64,000 bases of DNA, from contig JAKBEL010000011.1 in NCBI GenBank assembly GCA_021833825.1, positions 102,610-166,609 of the forward strand. The letters run 5' to 3'. Position numbers and translations under genes: made by a program. Under the pieces are notes generated by a model, which saw nothing but the letters and a program-made list of their open reading frames with translations, did not search any database and was not told the origin of the DNA. This DNA comes from a bacterium (GTDB taxonomy: Bacteria > Babelota > Babeliae > Babelales > Vermiphilaceae). Shown in pieces: positions 1 to 8,672 of the stretch. Each line of letters begins with the position of its first letter. Positions within the stretch are counted from its first letter, which is position 1.

Positions 1-130
1 TATTGAACATTTAAATAATAATAAACTTCGCATTACATTGACCGAAAATGATCAAGGGATCGCATCAGGGCAGATTGCAGCATTTTATGATGATGATATC
101 TGTTTAGGGGCTGGGGTTATTGGTTCATAA
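1..130 (+). CDS. mnmA: MnmA (tRNA 2-thiouridylase), C-terminal end only
   Basis: Only the last 42 codons are in the window, reading from base 2 to the TAA at 128-130. The end of the protein reads GQIAAFYDDDICLGAGVI followed by GS. This matches the C-terminal beta-barrel signature of MnmA/TrmU (usual form: PGQ-aVfY-d-cLGGG-I). The family transfers sulfur to uridine 34 of Lys, Glu and Gln tRNAs in the cytoplasm. The catalytic N-terminal PP-loop lies outside the window, so integrity cannot be judged. The assignment rests on this short motif alone. Confidence 0.75.
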   Translation, partial: IEHLNNNKLRITLTENDQGIASGQIAAFYDDDICLGAGVIGS

Positions 131-153
131 TCTTATTGGCATATCGTTATAAT
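124..153 (+). promoter_or_regulatory. Possible sigma-70 promoter for pgsA
   Basis: A perfect TATAAT lies at 148-153, with a weak TTCATA at 124-129 and an 18-base spacer. It overlaps the stop codon of mnmA and sits about 50 bases before the pgsA start. The -10 is convincing and the -35 is poor. Confidence 0.35.
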
Positions 154-200
154 ATGCTAAAATGCTTTAATAGGCTTTATCAAAGGAATATCTTTATTGC

Positions 201-824
201 ATGAAATACAAACGGCTTCAGTGGCAGAAACTGAAAAAAATTCATATCCGTCTTTTTAAAGATCTTCCAGCAGAAGAGTTTCGTGTTACTATCCCGACAA
301 TGCTCACTATACTCCGCATTGCGCTTGTTCCTTGTATTATATTGTCGATGATCTACCATTGTTGGGGGTTGGCATTTATCTTTTTTTTGAGTGCAGCGAT
401 AACCGATTGCCTTGATGGTAATTTAGCTCGCCTATTGCGCCAAAAAACTTTTCTAGGAGCATGCCTGGATCCTATTGCAGATAAGTTATTGCTTGTCAGT
501 TTCTTTTTTACCTTGGTCTTTCTCAAGACGCCCCTCTTTCCGTTGCCACTCTGGTTTGTCCTTTTAGTCTTATGCAAAGAGCTAATGTTAATCTGTGGAG
601 CTGCTTATATTCTGTTAAGTGGAAGGCATCTTGATGTGCGGCCAACATTGCTTGGTAAAGCGACAACAGTTGTTCAGATGGTCTTTATTATCTGGTTATT
701 TGCATGCTACTATTTTCATTGGATGCCTGTTAAAACATATTATATGATGTTGGCTGTAATGCTTGTGATGGTGATACTCTCATTTTTGCAGTATGCTCGT
801 ATTGGATCAAAACGATTGGCTTAA
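201..824 (+). CDS. pgsA: CDP-diacylglycerol-glycerol-3-phosphate 3-phosphatidyltransferase
   Basis: A 207-residue membrane protein of the CDP-alcohol phosphatidyltransferase family. The catalytic signature D-xx-DG-xx-AR-x8-G-xxx-D-xxx-D is complete: D69, D72, G73, A76, R77, G86, D90 and D94. It is followed by several hydrophobic segments (about residues 96-125, 150-170 and 180-197). The enzyme makes phosphatidylglycerol phosphate from CDP-diacylglycerol and glycerol 3-phosphate, the committed step to phosphatidylglycerol and cardiolipin. PgsA is favoured over phosphatidylserine synthase by length and by the N-terminal IPTMLTILRI motif typical of PgsA. About 30 extra N-terminal residues precede that motif, so a later start is possible, but no better Met with a ribosome site is seen. 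The next gene begins 12 bases downstream. Confidence 0.85.
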   Translation: MKYKRLQWQKLKKIHIRLFKDLPAEEFRVTIPTMLTILRIALVPCIILSMIYHCWGLAFIFFLSAAITDCLDGNLARLLRQKTFLGACLDPIADKLLLVSFFFTLVFLKTPLFPLPLWFVLLVLCKELMLICGAAYILLSGRHLDVRPTLLGKATTVVQMVFIIWLFACYYFHWMPVKTYYMMLAVMLVMVILSFLQYARIGSKRLA

Positions 825-836
825 AAGGATAAATGT

Positions 837-1406
837 ATGCGTATTATTGTTCTGATGGTTATCAGTTTGAGTACTATCTTTTCTGCTCAGGAGTTTGTGC
901 ATAAACAGAAGATTAAACGTGTTACTCTCTCTACAATTAAAGATCAATATGCTGACATTTTCGGTCAACAGTTGCGCGAATCAGCATTGATTGTGCAGGT
1001 GATTGGAAGAGTGCAGCAGTTAGGCCTTGATCAACATTTTTCTTCGATGCAGACTATGCAAGACATTGTTTGTAAGTTACATTGTTATAGCATAGAGCTT
1101 TCTGATCTGATCAATTGTTTTTCATCAGAAAAGATAAACAGAGTGCGATGCGATGGCACAAAGCAGATTCTTTCTGAATTGGTTACTATTATTGGTTCAA
1201 TACAACAGCATGTAATTGATCATCTGCAAGATCTTTTAGAGGATGCAGGCACAGTTTTTGTCAGACAGCATGTTTCAACGCTGTCAGATCTTATGCCAAA
1301 GATGAAAAGATACACTCATGATCTGCAGGCATTGCGCTGTCTGTTGATTAATGAAGAGCGGCTTGCACAGAAAAAAGAGACTGTTATAGTAAAAAAGCAT
1401 GTATAA
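837..1406 (+). CDS. Small secreted protein, unknown function
   Basis: A 189-residue protein with an N-terminal signal-peptide-like segment (MRIIVLMVISLSTIFSA, cleavage probably near residue 17). The mature part is mostly predicted helix, with two Cys pairs (residues around 80 and 97-106) and no recognisable catalytic motif. The ATG at 837 is preceded by AAAAGGA at 823-829, overlapping the pgsA stop codon, so it is very likely co-transcribed with pgsA. ssb follows 28 bases later. Small secreted helical proteins of this type recur in this window (2293 and 2697). I do not recognise the family. Confidence 0.6.
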   Translation: MRIIVLMVISLSTIFSAQEFVHKQKIKRVTLSTIKDQYADIFGQQLRESALIVQVIGRVQQLGLDQHFSSMQTMQDIVCKLHCYSIELSDLINCFSSEKINRVRCDGTKQILSELVTIIGSIQQHVIDHLQDLLEDAGTVFVRQHVSTLSDLMPKMKRYTHDLQALRCLLINEERLAQKKETVIVKKHV

Positions 1407-1434
1407 ATATATATTAACATAAAGGAATGGCACA

Positions 1435-2037
1435 ATGGCTAGTTATAATCGAGTTATTATAGCGGGGAATTTAACTCGCGATCCTGAATATAAACAATTA
1501 GCTTCTGGACAACCAGTATGTCGTTTAGGCTTGGCTTCAAATAGACAATTTAAAAATAGACAATCGGGCGATATGGTTCAAGAGGTCTGCTTTATTGATA
1601 TTGACGTTTGGGGACCACAAGCTGAAAGTTGTCGTCAATATTTGCAAAAAGGAAGACCAGTATTGATTGAAGGGCGTCTAAAGTTTGATACATGGGAAGA
1701 TAATAACGGACAGACCCGTTCAAAACATACTATTGTTGCTGATCGTGTCGTCTTTTTAGGCTCACAACAGCAAGACGCTGCATTTGATGAAGATATGTCA
1801 AGAGCGCAGGGCAATCAACCACTTGATCCCAGTAATCAAGCCGAAAAAGAGTTGATGGATCAGATTCAGGGTATTAAAAATAAGATCAATGCAAAAAAAT
1901 CAGCAGATACTTCTGATATAAAGATAGAGGCTGCTCAGGTTGAAAGATCAAAAACTGCTCCAAAGCTTGCAAAATCTTCAATGAGTGATGCTGTTTTTAA
2001 TGATGAACCTCCATTTCAAGATGATTTACCGTTTTAA
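1435..2037 (+). CDS. ssb: Single-stranded DNA-binding protein
   Basis: A 200-residue SSB. The N-terminal OB fold (about 1-112) starts MASYNRVIIAGNLTRDPE and contains the usual FIDIDVWG, RQYLQKGRPVLIEGRL and W-D--G-TRSKH stretches. A low-complexity linker follows, and the protein ends in the acidic tip DDLPF that recruits partner proteins (RecO, PriA, exonuclease I and others in model bacteria). AAGGAATGG at 1422-1430 is a good ribosome site for the ATG at 1435. It coats single-stranded DNA in replication and repair. Both domains are intact and of ordinary length. Confidence 0.97.
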   Translation: MASYNRVIIAGNLTRDPEYKQLASGQPVCRLGLASNRQFKNRQSGDMVQEVCFIDIDVWGPQAESCRQYLQKGRPVLIEGRLKFDTWEDNNGQTRSKHTIVADRVVFLGSQQQDAAFDEDMSRAQGNQPLDPSNQAEKELMDQIQGIKNKINAKKSADTSDIKIEAAQVERSKTAPKLAKSSMSDAVFNDEPPFQDDLPF

Positions 2038-2058
2038 TATTTTCAATATAATTTATTT

Positions 2059-2157
2059 CACCCTGCCGGGCGAGGGGCCTCAGGAGGTTCTTGTCAACCT
2101 CCTTGAGTATAAGGGGTTTGACGAAAAACCCCTTATGCTATTGCCTGGCGAAGGCAA
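2059..2157. repeat. Three-hairpin intergenic element after ssb (family 1, copy A)
   Basis: The element starts with CACCCTGCCGGG (2059-2070). Hairpin 1 pairs 2079-2089 with 2096-2107 (CTCAGGAGGTT with AACCTCC-T-TGAG) around the hexaloop CTTGTC. Hairpin 2 pairs 2109-2119 with 2126-2136 (ATAAGGGGTTT with AAACCCCTTAT). Hairpin 3 pairs TTGCCT 2141-2146 with AGGCAA 2152-2157. A second element with the same leader and loop but a different stem lies at 8386-8461. It probably also ends ssb transcription. Confidence 0.65.
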
Positions 2158-2223
2158 ACAAAAGAATATGAATAGGAAATAAAGAATTCTCTCACTCTTT
2201 TTATCCCCCCCCACACATCATTA

Positions 2224-2253
2224 TTGACAAATAGAATTAAAAACCTTTATTCT
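2224..2253 (+). promoter_or_regulatory. Candidate sigma-70 promoter
   Basis: A perfect TTGACA at 2224-2229 is followed after 18 bases by TATTCT at 2248-2253. It would drive the two short secreted genes starting at 2293. Confidence 0.45.
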
Positions 2254-2292
2254 CAAATATAGAAATAGAACCTGTAGGGGAGAATAGAGTCG

Positions 2293-2700
2293 ATGAAGAT
2301 GACATCAAAGATAGTCAGTTTTTGGGTTATTATTGCTTTTGTGTATTTGAATGGAGATGGTATTAATTTTGATGAATTACTTGAAAAGACCTCTTATGCC
2401 CAGCTGCTTAAAGAACTTATCTGTATGACTGATACCATTGGGCTTTTACATCATCGTATGGATGAAGATGAGCGAAGATTTATCGAAGATAGTATTTTAG
2501 GTAAAGTGGTTCGCATATCACGCTTATTATGTCAAGTTGACAGGGCAAAGGATTGTGTTGATGTCGATTACCTCCATTATTGGTTAGAGCTTGCAAAATC
2601 AGCGCATATTCCACAACTGATTGTAGATGAGATTGCGCTTCTTGAAGAAAAATTTAAACATTATTTTCAGAATTGTTATAAAGAGGAAGGATTGTTATGA
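2293..2700 (+). CDS. Small secreted helical protein, unknown function
   Basis: A 135-residue protein with an N-terminal hydrophobic segment (MKMTSKIVSFWVIIAFVYLNG) that reads as a signal peptide or anchor. The rest is helical and acidic, with three Cys residues. AGGGGAG just upstream (2276-2282) is a strong ribosome site for the ATG at 2293. Its last codons overlap the next start in an ATGA junction (2697-2700), which implies translational coupling. No family recognised. Confidence 0.6.
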   Translation: MKMTSKIVSFWVIIAFVYLNGDGINFDELLEKTSYAQLLKELICMTDTIGLLHHRMDEDERRFIEDSILGKVVRISRLLCQVDRAKDCVDVDYLHYWLELAKSAHIPQLIVDEIALLEEKFKHYFQNCYKEEGLL

Positions 2701-2990
2701 AGAGAATAATGATAGTATTGTTCGGTTTTTTCTGTCTTGTTGATGCACGATTGCAAATACGTAATAACTATTTTAATGATCGTGTTGTCCGTTCTGAGCA
2801 TCGACCAATTCATTCTGCTGCTCATGCGGAAGATGAGGTTAATCGTCTGCGTATGCAGGTTATTAATAAGTATGATGGCGGTGAGTATGTTGCAGGTATG
2901 CATGGATGGCAAGATGATGAGCGGCGTGCGCTCGACATTCAGACTAAACTTGGTTACACCGTTCCGGAACGTTATACCTGGGGTGATTAG
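2697..2990 (+). CDS. Small secreted protein, unknown function
   Basis: A 97-residue protein beginning with a short signal-like segment (MKRIMIVLFGFFCLVDA). The mature part is polar, with a Tyr/Trp/Gly-containing C-terminus. The start overlaps the stop of the preceding gene by 4 bases, and AGAGGAAGG lies just before it. The pair probably acts together, but nothing in either sequence points to a function. An overlapping reading frame on the other strand has no ribosome site and was ignored. Confidence 0.55.
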   Translation: MKRIMIVLFGFFCLVDARLQIRNNYFNDRVVRSEHRPIHSAAHAEDEVNRLRMQVINKYDGGEYVAGMHGWQDDERRALDIQTKLGYTVPERYTWGD

Positions 2991-3035
2991 GTTTTTTGAA
3001 ATAATTCCCAATTTTTTATCGTGAGCAGTTGACGA

Positions 3036-3245
3036 ACTTCGCTCATCCTGAGGGCCCTGCAAAGCTTCCATCCTACGTTAAAACTTCGGAGGACAGACCT
3101 ACGAAGCTTTATGCAAAGTACGGTTAGCGAAGCATGGGTATCGAAGGACCATTATTGTTACTCGATTAATTGATTAATGAAGGTTCGATACTTTTTCTGC
3201 ACTCTTTGAGTTTCGAAAAAACTCACCATGAGGGTATTTGGGGCG
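3036..3245. repeat. Interspersed intergenic repeat (family 3, copy A)
   Basis: This stretch contains the blocks GCTCATCCTGAGG (3041-3053), TATCGAAGGACCATTATTG, TTACTCGATTAATTGATTAAT and TTCGATACTTTTT in the same order as the copy at 8814-8980. Related blocks appear in reverse orientation at 37990-38130 and partly at 31475-31540. It fills the gap between a plus-strand gene and the end of a minus-strand gene. Confidence 0.6.
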
Positions 3246-3253
3246 ACTAATTA

Positions 3254-6196
3254 TTATTCCAATGCAACAACACCATAAGGGGTTCCTGCTAATAACAGGC
3301 CGGTCATACCAATATGGCGAACCCAATAGAATGCTGGTGTGTTGCGAAGCGCACAATCTTTAAGAATTGTTTGTGATGGGTTACAGGTGTTCCATTCGCA
3401 CCAATTGAATGGTGTCACTTGCAATAGACGTAGCTGTTCGGTGTTAGAGCAGCAACATTTCTTTTTACCACAACATGGAATGCCAGCAATTGCGGTATTG
3501 GTTGGGGCGATGATAAAGAATCTTCTGCCCCCATCTGACCAGAAATAGCATATCTTTTGAAAGAGAGGATTTGGGCAGCAACTACTGTCTGTGTTACAAG
3601 GATTGATGTAATAGTTGAAAAAACTTGGCACAAATTGGAACGTATTAACCTTATCATTGCCATTGAGTTGATAGATTGATGAACGCTCAAAAGTGCCATA
3701 ATTGCATGCATCTTGTGCATTAAATGGCCAGTCTGTTGTTTTGATCTGTGCATTATCAACCGACCCGATGCCATAGAATAATGAGTTATTGCCTAATGAT
3801 GTCCACTGCGCAGCAGCAGCTGTTGTTACCGATTGAACTCCATTGACCGCTTGTGATTGAAAAATACCATTATTAGTAGCAAGTACCAACTGTTCTTGAG
3901 ATTCATCTGCAGCTGTCTGTATAATATCGATTGCCGTAAATACCAGTGTATTTTGTAAAGCAACCGTTGGAGATGTTGAGCCAGATTGCGCAATCGTTGA
4001 AATATTGCCCGATGCAAACATAGTGCTGATGTTGTTAGTAAATGGAATGCTCAAAAGCGTACTTTGCAGTGGAGTTTCACAGCTGGTTGCAAAGGTTAAC
4101 ACATAGAGTGTGTTGCCCGATGTTTTAATATCAATAACAGGATCAGTGATGGTTGTTATTGCTTGCCAAGAACCGGTTGATAAAATTCCTGCATTGACAA
4201 GGCCAAGTTCGTTAACATTAAATCCACTGCCATCTTGATGTGCAAAAACAAAAAGCCCATTTTCTGTTCCTGCAAAGAAATAGTTAGTATCACCTTGGTC
4301 TGTCATTCTTCGTGCGTATTCAAGAGATGTTGCACATCCAGCATTTGTCGGTAAGGTAGTTTCGGTGAATGTGGTAGGGTCACAATAGTTGAGTGTTACT
4401 GTCTGTGCATAGGGCTGATTATTTGAAGTATTAATATCATAGGGTGCAGTGGTTGCGCGTGATGTGCTGACAAGTGCAATATCGACTTTATTGGTTCCGC
4501 CAAACAATGTATAACGGTAAGGGATTGTTGGTCCAATGCCACGTGTTGATTGATCAAGATCAAGAACCGTATAAGCGCCACTGCAGAGTGATTGATTGAG
4601 CACAAATGGTAATGAGCAACAGTTCTGACACGGATCAGCTGTCGGTTGTTCATTGACCCATTCAGTGATGCGCACGGTCTGTTGTGGGCTACCATCAACT
4701 GCAATCACTTTGCCGGTCACCGCATCAATTGCAAAAGATGATACTTGGCTATTGGATGGGCTGTCTGGAAATCCGCATAGTGGCCAGACACGTTTGCTCC
4801 ATGGTGTCCAACGTGCAATCTTGCCTTCATAATCAAAGAGCGCTTGTGAATAGAGAATGCCCGTCTCGTTATTGGCATCTTGTGGGATCTTTAGTGAAAC
4901 ATAGACAGCATCACCGACCACAAACATTTCAGAGATGGTCTGATCGACATTGATCGGTAGTGGGCCGGCGCCAACGAGGGCAAACGGATCTGATGTTGTT
5001 GCTAAATCACCATTAGCAGCAACAGGTGTTTCAAAATGGTAAGTTGTTGTATTGAATACATTCTTATTTGCCAATACTCCCTGATTAACATCTGTTGGAT
5101 CACACAGATCAACTAACGGAAGGGCAAAGATCTGATTGGTTGCAGTGCCATTGCCACCATTGACAATAAGATAGCTTGGTCCGGTGCTTGCATGCATGAC
5201 AGCCATATTCTGGACAGTCAGATTAAGCGCTTGACCATTACTTGCTAATGTTACACCAACAATATTGTTTTCATTGTTATTAAATGCGGCTTGAGGTGCT
5301 GATTCAAACAGTGTTAATGTTCCCTTTTCAGGGCAGCAGCCGACCTGGCCAACTACGATTGAGCGCAGACCGTCACCCATTTTTTGTTGTGTATCGCTTT
5401 TTAGTGAAACGCCAATGTATAATCTGCACAGTTGTGAATTCCAGACCAGTTGTGCACTATTACCGGTAATAGTTGGATGGCGATTTATATTATCTCCATT
5501 GATACGAATTTCGGCAGATAAATTATCAAGTTGTTGTGCTTTAATGCCCATATCGCCAGGAACTGCAGCTGTTTGAGTCAGTGCATTTGTCTCTGAATTA
5601 ATTGTAATAACAGCAATGCCACTGTTTGGGTCTCCAAATGTAGGGCGCACTAATGAGCCAGGAGTTACCGCTGCAAAGATAAAGCAGCTGTTTGCAGCAA
5701 GGCCATTGATTGTTGACGCTGTATCGCCAGGTTGATTTAATGCTGATTCATAAAGAAGAAGATCATCGCTTTGTGTAAATCTGTTCTGATATGTTAAAAG
5801 AAAAACATAGGTTTGGTCACTGATAACTCCAGCAACTTGTGATTGTGTATCACCAGTATCGGTTGCCATGGTGAGCATGCCGATTGCATTATTGTTGATA
5901 CCACTATCAGTTGCATGTGGTTGAAAAATTGGAATCTGTGATGAATCGATTGTTCGTTGAAAAGTTGATAATGAATATTGTGATGCGCCAGAGGTGAGGC
6001 CAACCCAGAAGATACCATTTGCGCGATCATAGGTTGTTGTGTTGATAGATACATCAAAAGAGGTTGTCACATTAGTAGGGCAGTTGCCACTTTCGGCCAC
6101 AACTGGTTTTACATTTCCCTGAATAAGTTGTGTTGCGCCAATTGATCCTGATGTTATTAATGCCCACAAAACTATAAAGATAATTCGTTTGTTCAT
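3254..6196 (-). CDS. Very large secreted Cys-rich protein, possibly beta-propeller
   Basis: About 980 residues with a clear signal peptide (MNKRIIFIVLWALITSGSIGA). The start at 6196 is chosen because AAGGAAG precedes it at the right distance. An in-frame TTG six codons upstream lies within or before that site. The protein is rich in Thr, Asn, Gln and Gly and predicted mostly beta, with recurring motifs of the type FAGTENGLFVF, LATNNGIFQS and FAIDAVTGKVIAVDG that suggest propeller blades. There are many Cys pairs and triplets (CCGKKKCCC near the C-terminus), consistent with disulfides outside the cytoplasm. No catalytic motif was seen. It is probably a surface or periplasmic binding protein; the fold is inferred. 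Confidence 0.7.
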   Translation of the reverse strand: MNKRIIFIVLWALITSGSIGATQLIQGNVKPVVAESGNCPTNVTTSFDVSINTTTYDRANGIFWVGLTSGASQYSLSTFQRTIDSSQIPIFQPHATDSGINNNAIGMLTMATDTGDTQSQVAGVISDQTYVFLLTYQNRFTQSDDLLLYESALNQPGDTASTINGLAANSCFIFAAVTPGSLVRPTFGDPNSGIAVITINSETNALTQTAAVPGDMGIKAQQLDNLSAEIRINGDNINRHPTITGNSAQLVWNSQLCRLYIGVSLKSDTQQKMGDGLRSIVVGQVGCCPEKGTLTLFESAPQAAFNNNENNIVGVTLASNGQALNLTVQNMAVMHASTGPSYLIVNGGNGTATNQIFALPLVDLCDPTDVNQGVLANKNVFNTTTYHFETPVAANGDLATTSDPFALVGAGPLPINVDQTISEMFVVGDAVYVSLKIPQDANNETGILYSQALFDYEGKIARWTPWSKRVWPLCGFPDSPSNSQVSSFAIDAVTGKVIAVDGSPQQTVRITEWVNEQPTADPCQNCCSLPFVLNQSLCSGAYTVLDLDQSTRGIGPTIPYRYTLFGGTNKVDIALVSTSRATTAPYDINTSNNQPYAQTVTLNYCDPTTFTETTLPTNAGCATSLEYARRMTDQGDTNYFFAGTENGLFVFAHQDGSGFNVNELGLVNAGILSTGSWQAITTITDPVIDIKTSGNTLYVLTFATSCETPLQSTLLSIPFTNNISTMFASGNISTIAQSGSTSPTVALQNTLVFTAIDIIQTAADESQEQLVLATNNGIFQSQAVNGVQSVTTAAAAQWTSLGNNSLFYGIGSVDNAQIKTTDWPFNAQDACNYGTFERSSIYQLNGNDKVNTFQFVPSFFNYYINPCNTDSSCCPNPLFQKICYFWSDGGRRFFIIAPTNTAIAGIPCCGKKKCCCSNTEQLRLLQVTPFNWCEWNTCNPSQTILKDCALRNTPAFYWVRHIGMTGLLLAGTPYGVVALE

Positions 6197-6347
6197 TATC
6201 GCTTCCTTTTTCAAATCACTTTTATCACAACGTATATTGCCTTGATCCGCTCTTAGCGGTGCTTTACATCACATCCTAGCAAGTAAACAGAGAAAAGTAA
6301 TCTCTTTTATATTATTTTATACACTCATTTTTTTTCGTTCATAAAAC

Positions 6348-7613
6348 TTAAAAACTCCAGACTAAATCGAGACCAAATGTGCCACCAGCCATATTGGTAT
6401 TGAATATTCGTTTGCCACCCACAATGATATTACCAAAGACGCCAAATCGTGGCCCCCAGAGGCTACACTCTTTTAAAAAATCGAACTCTGCAAGAAGATG
6501 GATGGTGTGCATATTCCAGCCACGTAACATATCATTGCTATTTACAATAGATGGATCAAAAAGAGCGGTATTAATAGGTGCGAGCGTGCTTGCTCTTTCA
6601 GATGAATATGAATAACCGGTAAGGAGTGATAAATTGCGAATGGCATGATCAGCTTTAAGGTAAACAGCTGCTTGCCATATTGAACCATGATGCACATCGG
6701 CACATCCTTTGGCTAGCATAATGGCACCATTCTGTGCGGTGCTTGTTTTCATGCGCAATTCTTCTGTTCTGTTTTTAAATGGTAATACCATAACATGCCC
6801 ACCAAAAGTAAACCATTCGTAAAGACCGAATGCTACGCTCATATTGAGTGGAAAACCATAGTGCCCATTATATCCTTGAGGAAGATCAAATATGATGTCA
6901 GGATTAGCTTTGCGGCCAGTAGGGAAAAGCACTCCAGCTTCTATAGTAAAATCGATAAAATCTAAATCTTCTGTCTGCTCATAATTGACTGTCCAACCGG
7001 CAAGAAGGCTTGTGTCACCAATGCCTGTATGATTGACTCCATCTTGACATAGGTTATATTTGCTTAAGATATTTGTATATTGATTTAAAAAGCTCTGCCA
7101 TATTGGATTGTTTCTGTTTGGGCATGGAGGGCAATCTGACGAAAGATCTAAACAGTTTATATCATTTATTTCAAGCTTACGAATAGGGAGATATAATTCA
7201 AGGAAGAATCCTTTTACTAAATTTTGATAGAGTTGGATGTCAACTTCAGCAGTCTTGAATTTACCACCATATGAAAAGAGACCGAAACCATTGCGAGCAG
7301 GTTCTATTTCAAGTAGTTGCAATGTTGCATCTTCAGGTGTTGTCAGATCTTTATATGGAACATTCTCTCCCAATTTAAACATAACCTGTGGCCCAAAGAT
7401 ATCAAGAAGGCAGACTTTACGTGTACACCCATCTCGGCCTTTATGTGTTGATCCTGCACCAGCGCGCACGTTTAATGTGGTGAGCGCTTGGCGCTCAAAT
7501 CGTGGTTCTCCGAAAAAGAAACTTGCACGATAAAAATGCAGATTATCCCATGCAAATCCAATATTGCAACAGGAGAGTAAAAGCATGATCAGGCTAGTTG
7601 TCCGCTTCTTCAT
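6348..7613 (-). CDS. Outer-membrane beta-barrel-like protein
   Basis: A 421-residue protein with a signal peptide (MKKRTTSLIMLLLSCCNIGFA). The mature chain alternates polar and hydrophobic residues, is rich in Gly and aromatics, and ends in GLDLVWSF. A final Phe with alternating hydrophobics is the usual C-terminal signal of outer-membrane barrels recognised by BamA. An internal loop contains several Cys (CLDLSSDCPPCPNRNN). The ATG at 7613 is preceded by AAGGATC. It lies about 150 bases upstream of the large secreted gene at 6196, so the two may be co-transcribed. No specific porin family could be named. Confidence 0.65.
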   Translation of the reverse strand: MKKRTTSLIMLLLSCCNIGFAWDNLHFYRASFFFGEPRFERQALTTLNVRAGAGSTHKGRDGCTRKVCLLDIFGPQVMFKLGENVPYKDLTTPEDATLQLLEIEPARNGFGLFSYGGKFKTAEVDIQLYQNLVKGFFLELYLPIRKLEINDINCLDLSSDCPPCPNRNNPIWQSFLNQYTNILSKYNLCQDGVNHTGIGDTSLLAGWTVNYEQTEDLDFIDFTIEAGVLFPTGRKANPDIIFDLPQGYNGHYGFPLNMSVAFGLYEWFTFGGHVMVLPFKNRTEELRMKTSTAQNGAIMLAKGCADVHHGSIWQAAVYLKADHAIRNLSLLTGYSYSSERASTLAPINTALFDPSIVNSNDMLRGWNMHTIHLLAEFDFLKECSLWGPRFGVFGNIIVGGKRIFNTNMAGGTFGLDLVWSF

Positions 7614-7715
7614 ATAAGAGATCCTTTATACATTGCATACTATATTATATTCATTATCATCTGAAATAAGATATACAAGATTAGCATAGAAATGCAAAGC
7701 TGTAACTATCTGAAC

Positions 7716-7744
7716 TTGTTTAGCTTATTATACTCTGTTATACT
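7716..7744 (+). promoter_or_regulatory. Promoter for grpE
   Basis: TTGTTT at 7716-7721, a 17-base spacer, then TATACT at 7739-7744 preceded by TGT (extended -10). It lies 53 bases before the grpE start. No CIRCE operator (inverted TTAGCACTC) was seen. Confidence 0.55.
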
Positions 7745-7797
7745 AACATACAGGTAAAGTCGATATCTTGGAAGTTTTTTGATTACAATGGAAATCT

Positions 7798-8307
7798 ATG
7801 GATGAGCAGAATATAAAAGAGACGCAACAGGGTCAAAATGAAAATGAACTTCAGGCTCGTTTAGATGCCTGTCAGATCGCTTGTGATGAATGGAAAGACA
7901 AGTACATACATGTTTCAGCTGACCTTCAGAATTATAAAAGAAGAGTGGAAAAAGATCAGGCTTCTTGGATTGCTCGTGCTCAGTCAGATCTGTTAATGCC
8001 ATTGTTGACCATTGTTGATGATTTTGATCGTGCTCTTTCTGAACATCATAATCGTGAAAGAACTGCAGAACTTGATCAATGGCTTAAAGGTTTTGAGCTT
8101 ATAGGCAAAGAGCTCTATAAGTTTTTGCATGCTGTCGGTGTCACTGAGATTAAAGAGACTATCTATTTTGACCCAAATTTACATGAAGCGATTGTGCAGG
8201 TTGAAAGTGATAAGCACAACTCTGGAGACATTGTTGATGTGGTCCAAAAAGGTTTTATGCTTAAAGATCAAGTGCTAAGGGCGGCAAAAGTTACGGTGGC
8301 GAAATAG
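7798..8307 (+). CDS. grpE: GrpE, nucleotide exchange factor of DnaK
   Basis: A 169-residue GrpE. The N-terminal coiled coil (about 10-55) contains the typical WKDKYIHVSADLQNYKRRV segment. It is followed by the LLMPLLTIVDDFDRAL helix and a C-terminal beta domain ending VVQKGFMLKDQVLRAAKVTV, which matches the family signature. It releases ADP from DnaK in the cytoplasm. Its partner dnaK lies 52 kb away at 59917, and dnaJ is not in the window, so the usual heat-shock operon is broken up. There is no strong ribosome site before the ATG at 7798 (only GGAA); position and homology fix the start. Confidence 0.95.
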   Translation: MDEQNIKETQQGQNENELQARLDACQIACDEWKDKYIHVSADLQNYKRRVEKDQASWIARAQSDLLMPLLTIVDDFDRALSEHHNRERTAELDQWLKGFELIGKELYKFLHAVGVTEIKETIYFDPNLHEAIVQVESDKHNSGDIVDVVQKGFMLKDQVLRAAKVTVAK

Positions 8308-8385
8308 TATATATCTTATATTATTTTTGTTTTTCTTAAAATCATTCTTTTTAATCAAAAAAATTTTTCTTTTTTTGTTATTTTT

Positions 8386-8461
8386 CACCCTGCCGGGTGG
8401 CGTCGTTAAGTGGGTTTCTTGTCAAACCCCTTAACAATCCCGGACACCAACATGCTGTTGG
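8386..8461. repeat. Intergenic hairpin element after grpE (family 1, copy B)
   Basis: It begins with the same CACCCTGCCGGG as the element after ssb. CCGGG (8393-8397) pairs with CCCGG (8439-8443). Inside, GTTAAG 8405-8410 pairs with CTTAAC 8430-8435, and GGGTTT 8412-8417 pairs with AAACCC 8424-8429 around the loop CTTGTC. A small CCAAC/GTTGG hairpin follows at 8447-8461. The loop is identical to copy A while the stem bases differ and still pair. Confidence 0.65.
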
Positions 8462-8672
8462 ATTGCTTCTCTCACTCGTAACGCAGACCACACGCTCTGC
8501 GAGCTTCGGGTCTGGGACTCGTTATTGGTTTATATTTTAGAACATCTATATTAGTTCTTCCGCTCATGGTGAGTTGATGCGAAGCATCAGTATTGAACCA
8601 TTGAAAACCCGCTGAGCGCAACAAGTCCGTCGTCGCTGCAGTTGCAGCTATGCCGTGACTCGTTGTGACCAT

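Noticed and set aside
1985..2182. 65-codon open frame overlapping the end of ssb
   Set aside because: It overlaps ssb out of frame and then reads through the three-hairpin element; no ribosome site.
3170..3200. tRNA T-arm-like GGTTCGATAC
   Set aside because: No acceptor or anticodon stems can be drawn; the block belongs to repeat family 3.
8472..8672. 66-codon open frame in the repeat-rich gap
   Set aside because: It lies in GC-rich repeat sequence without a ribosome site and shows no protein-like pattern.
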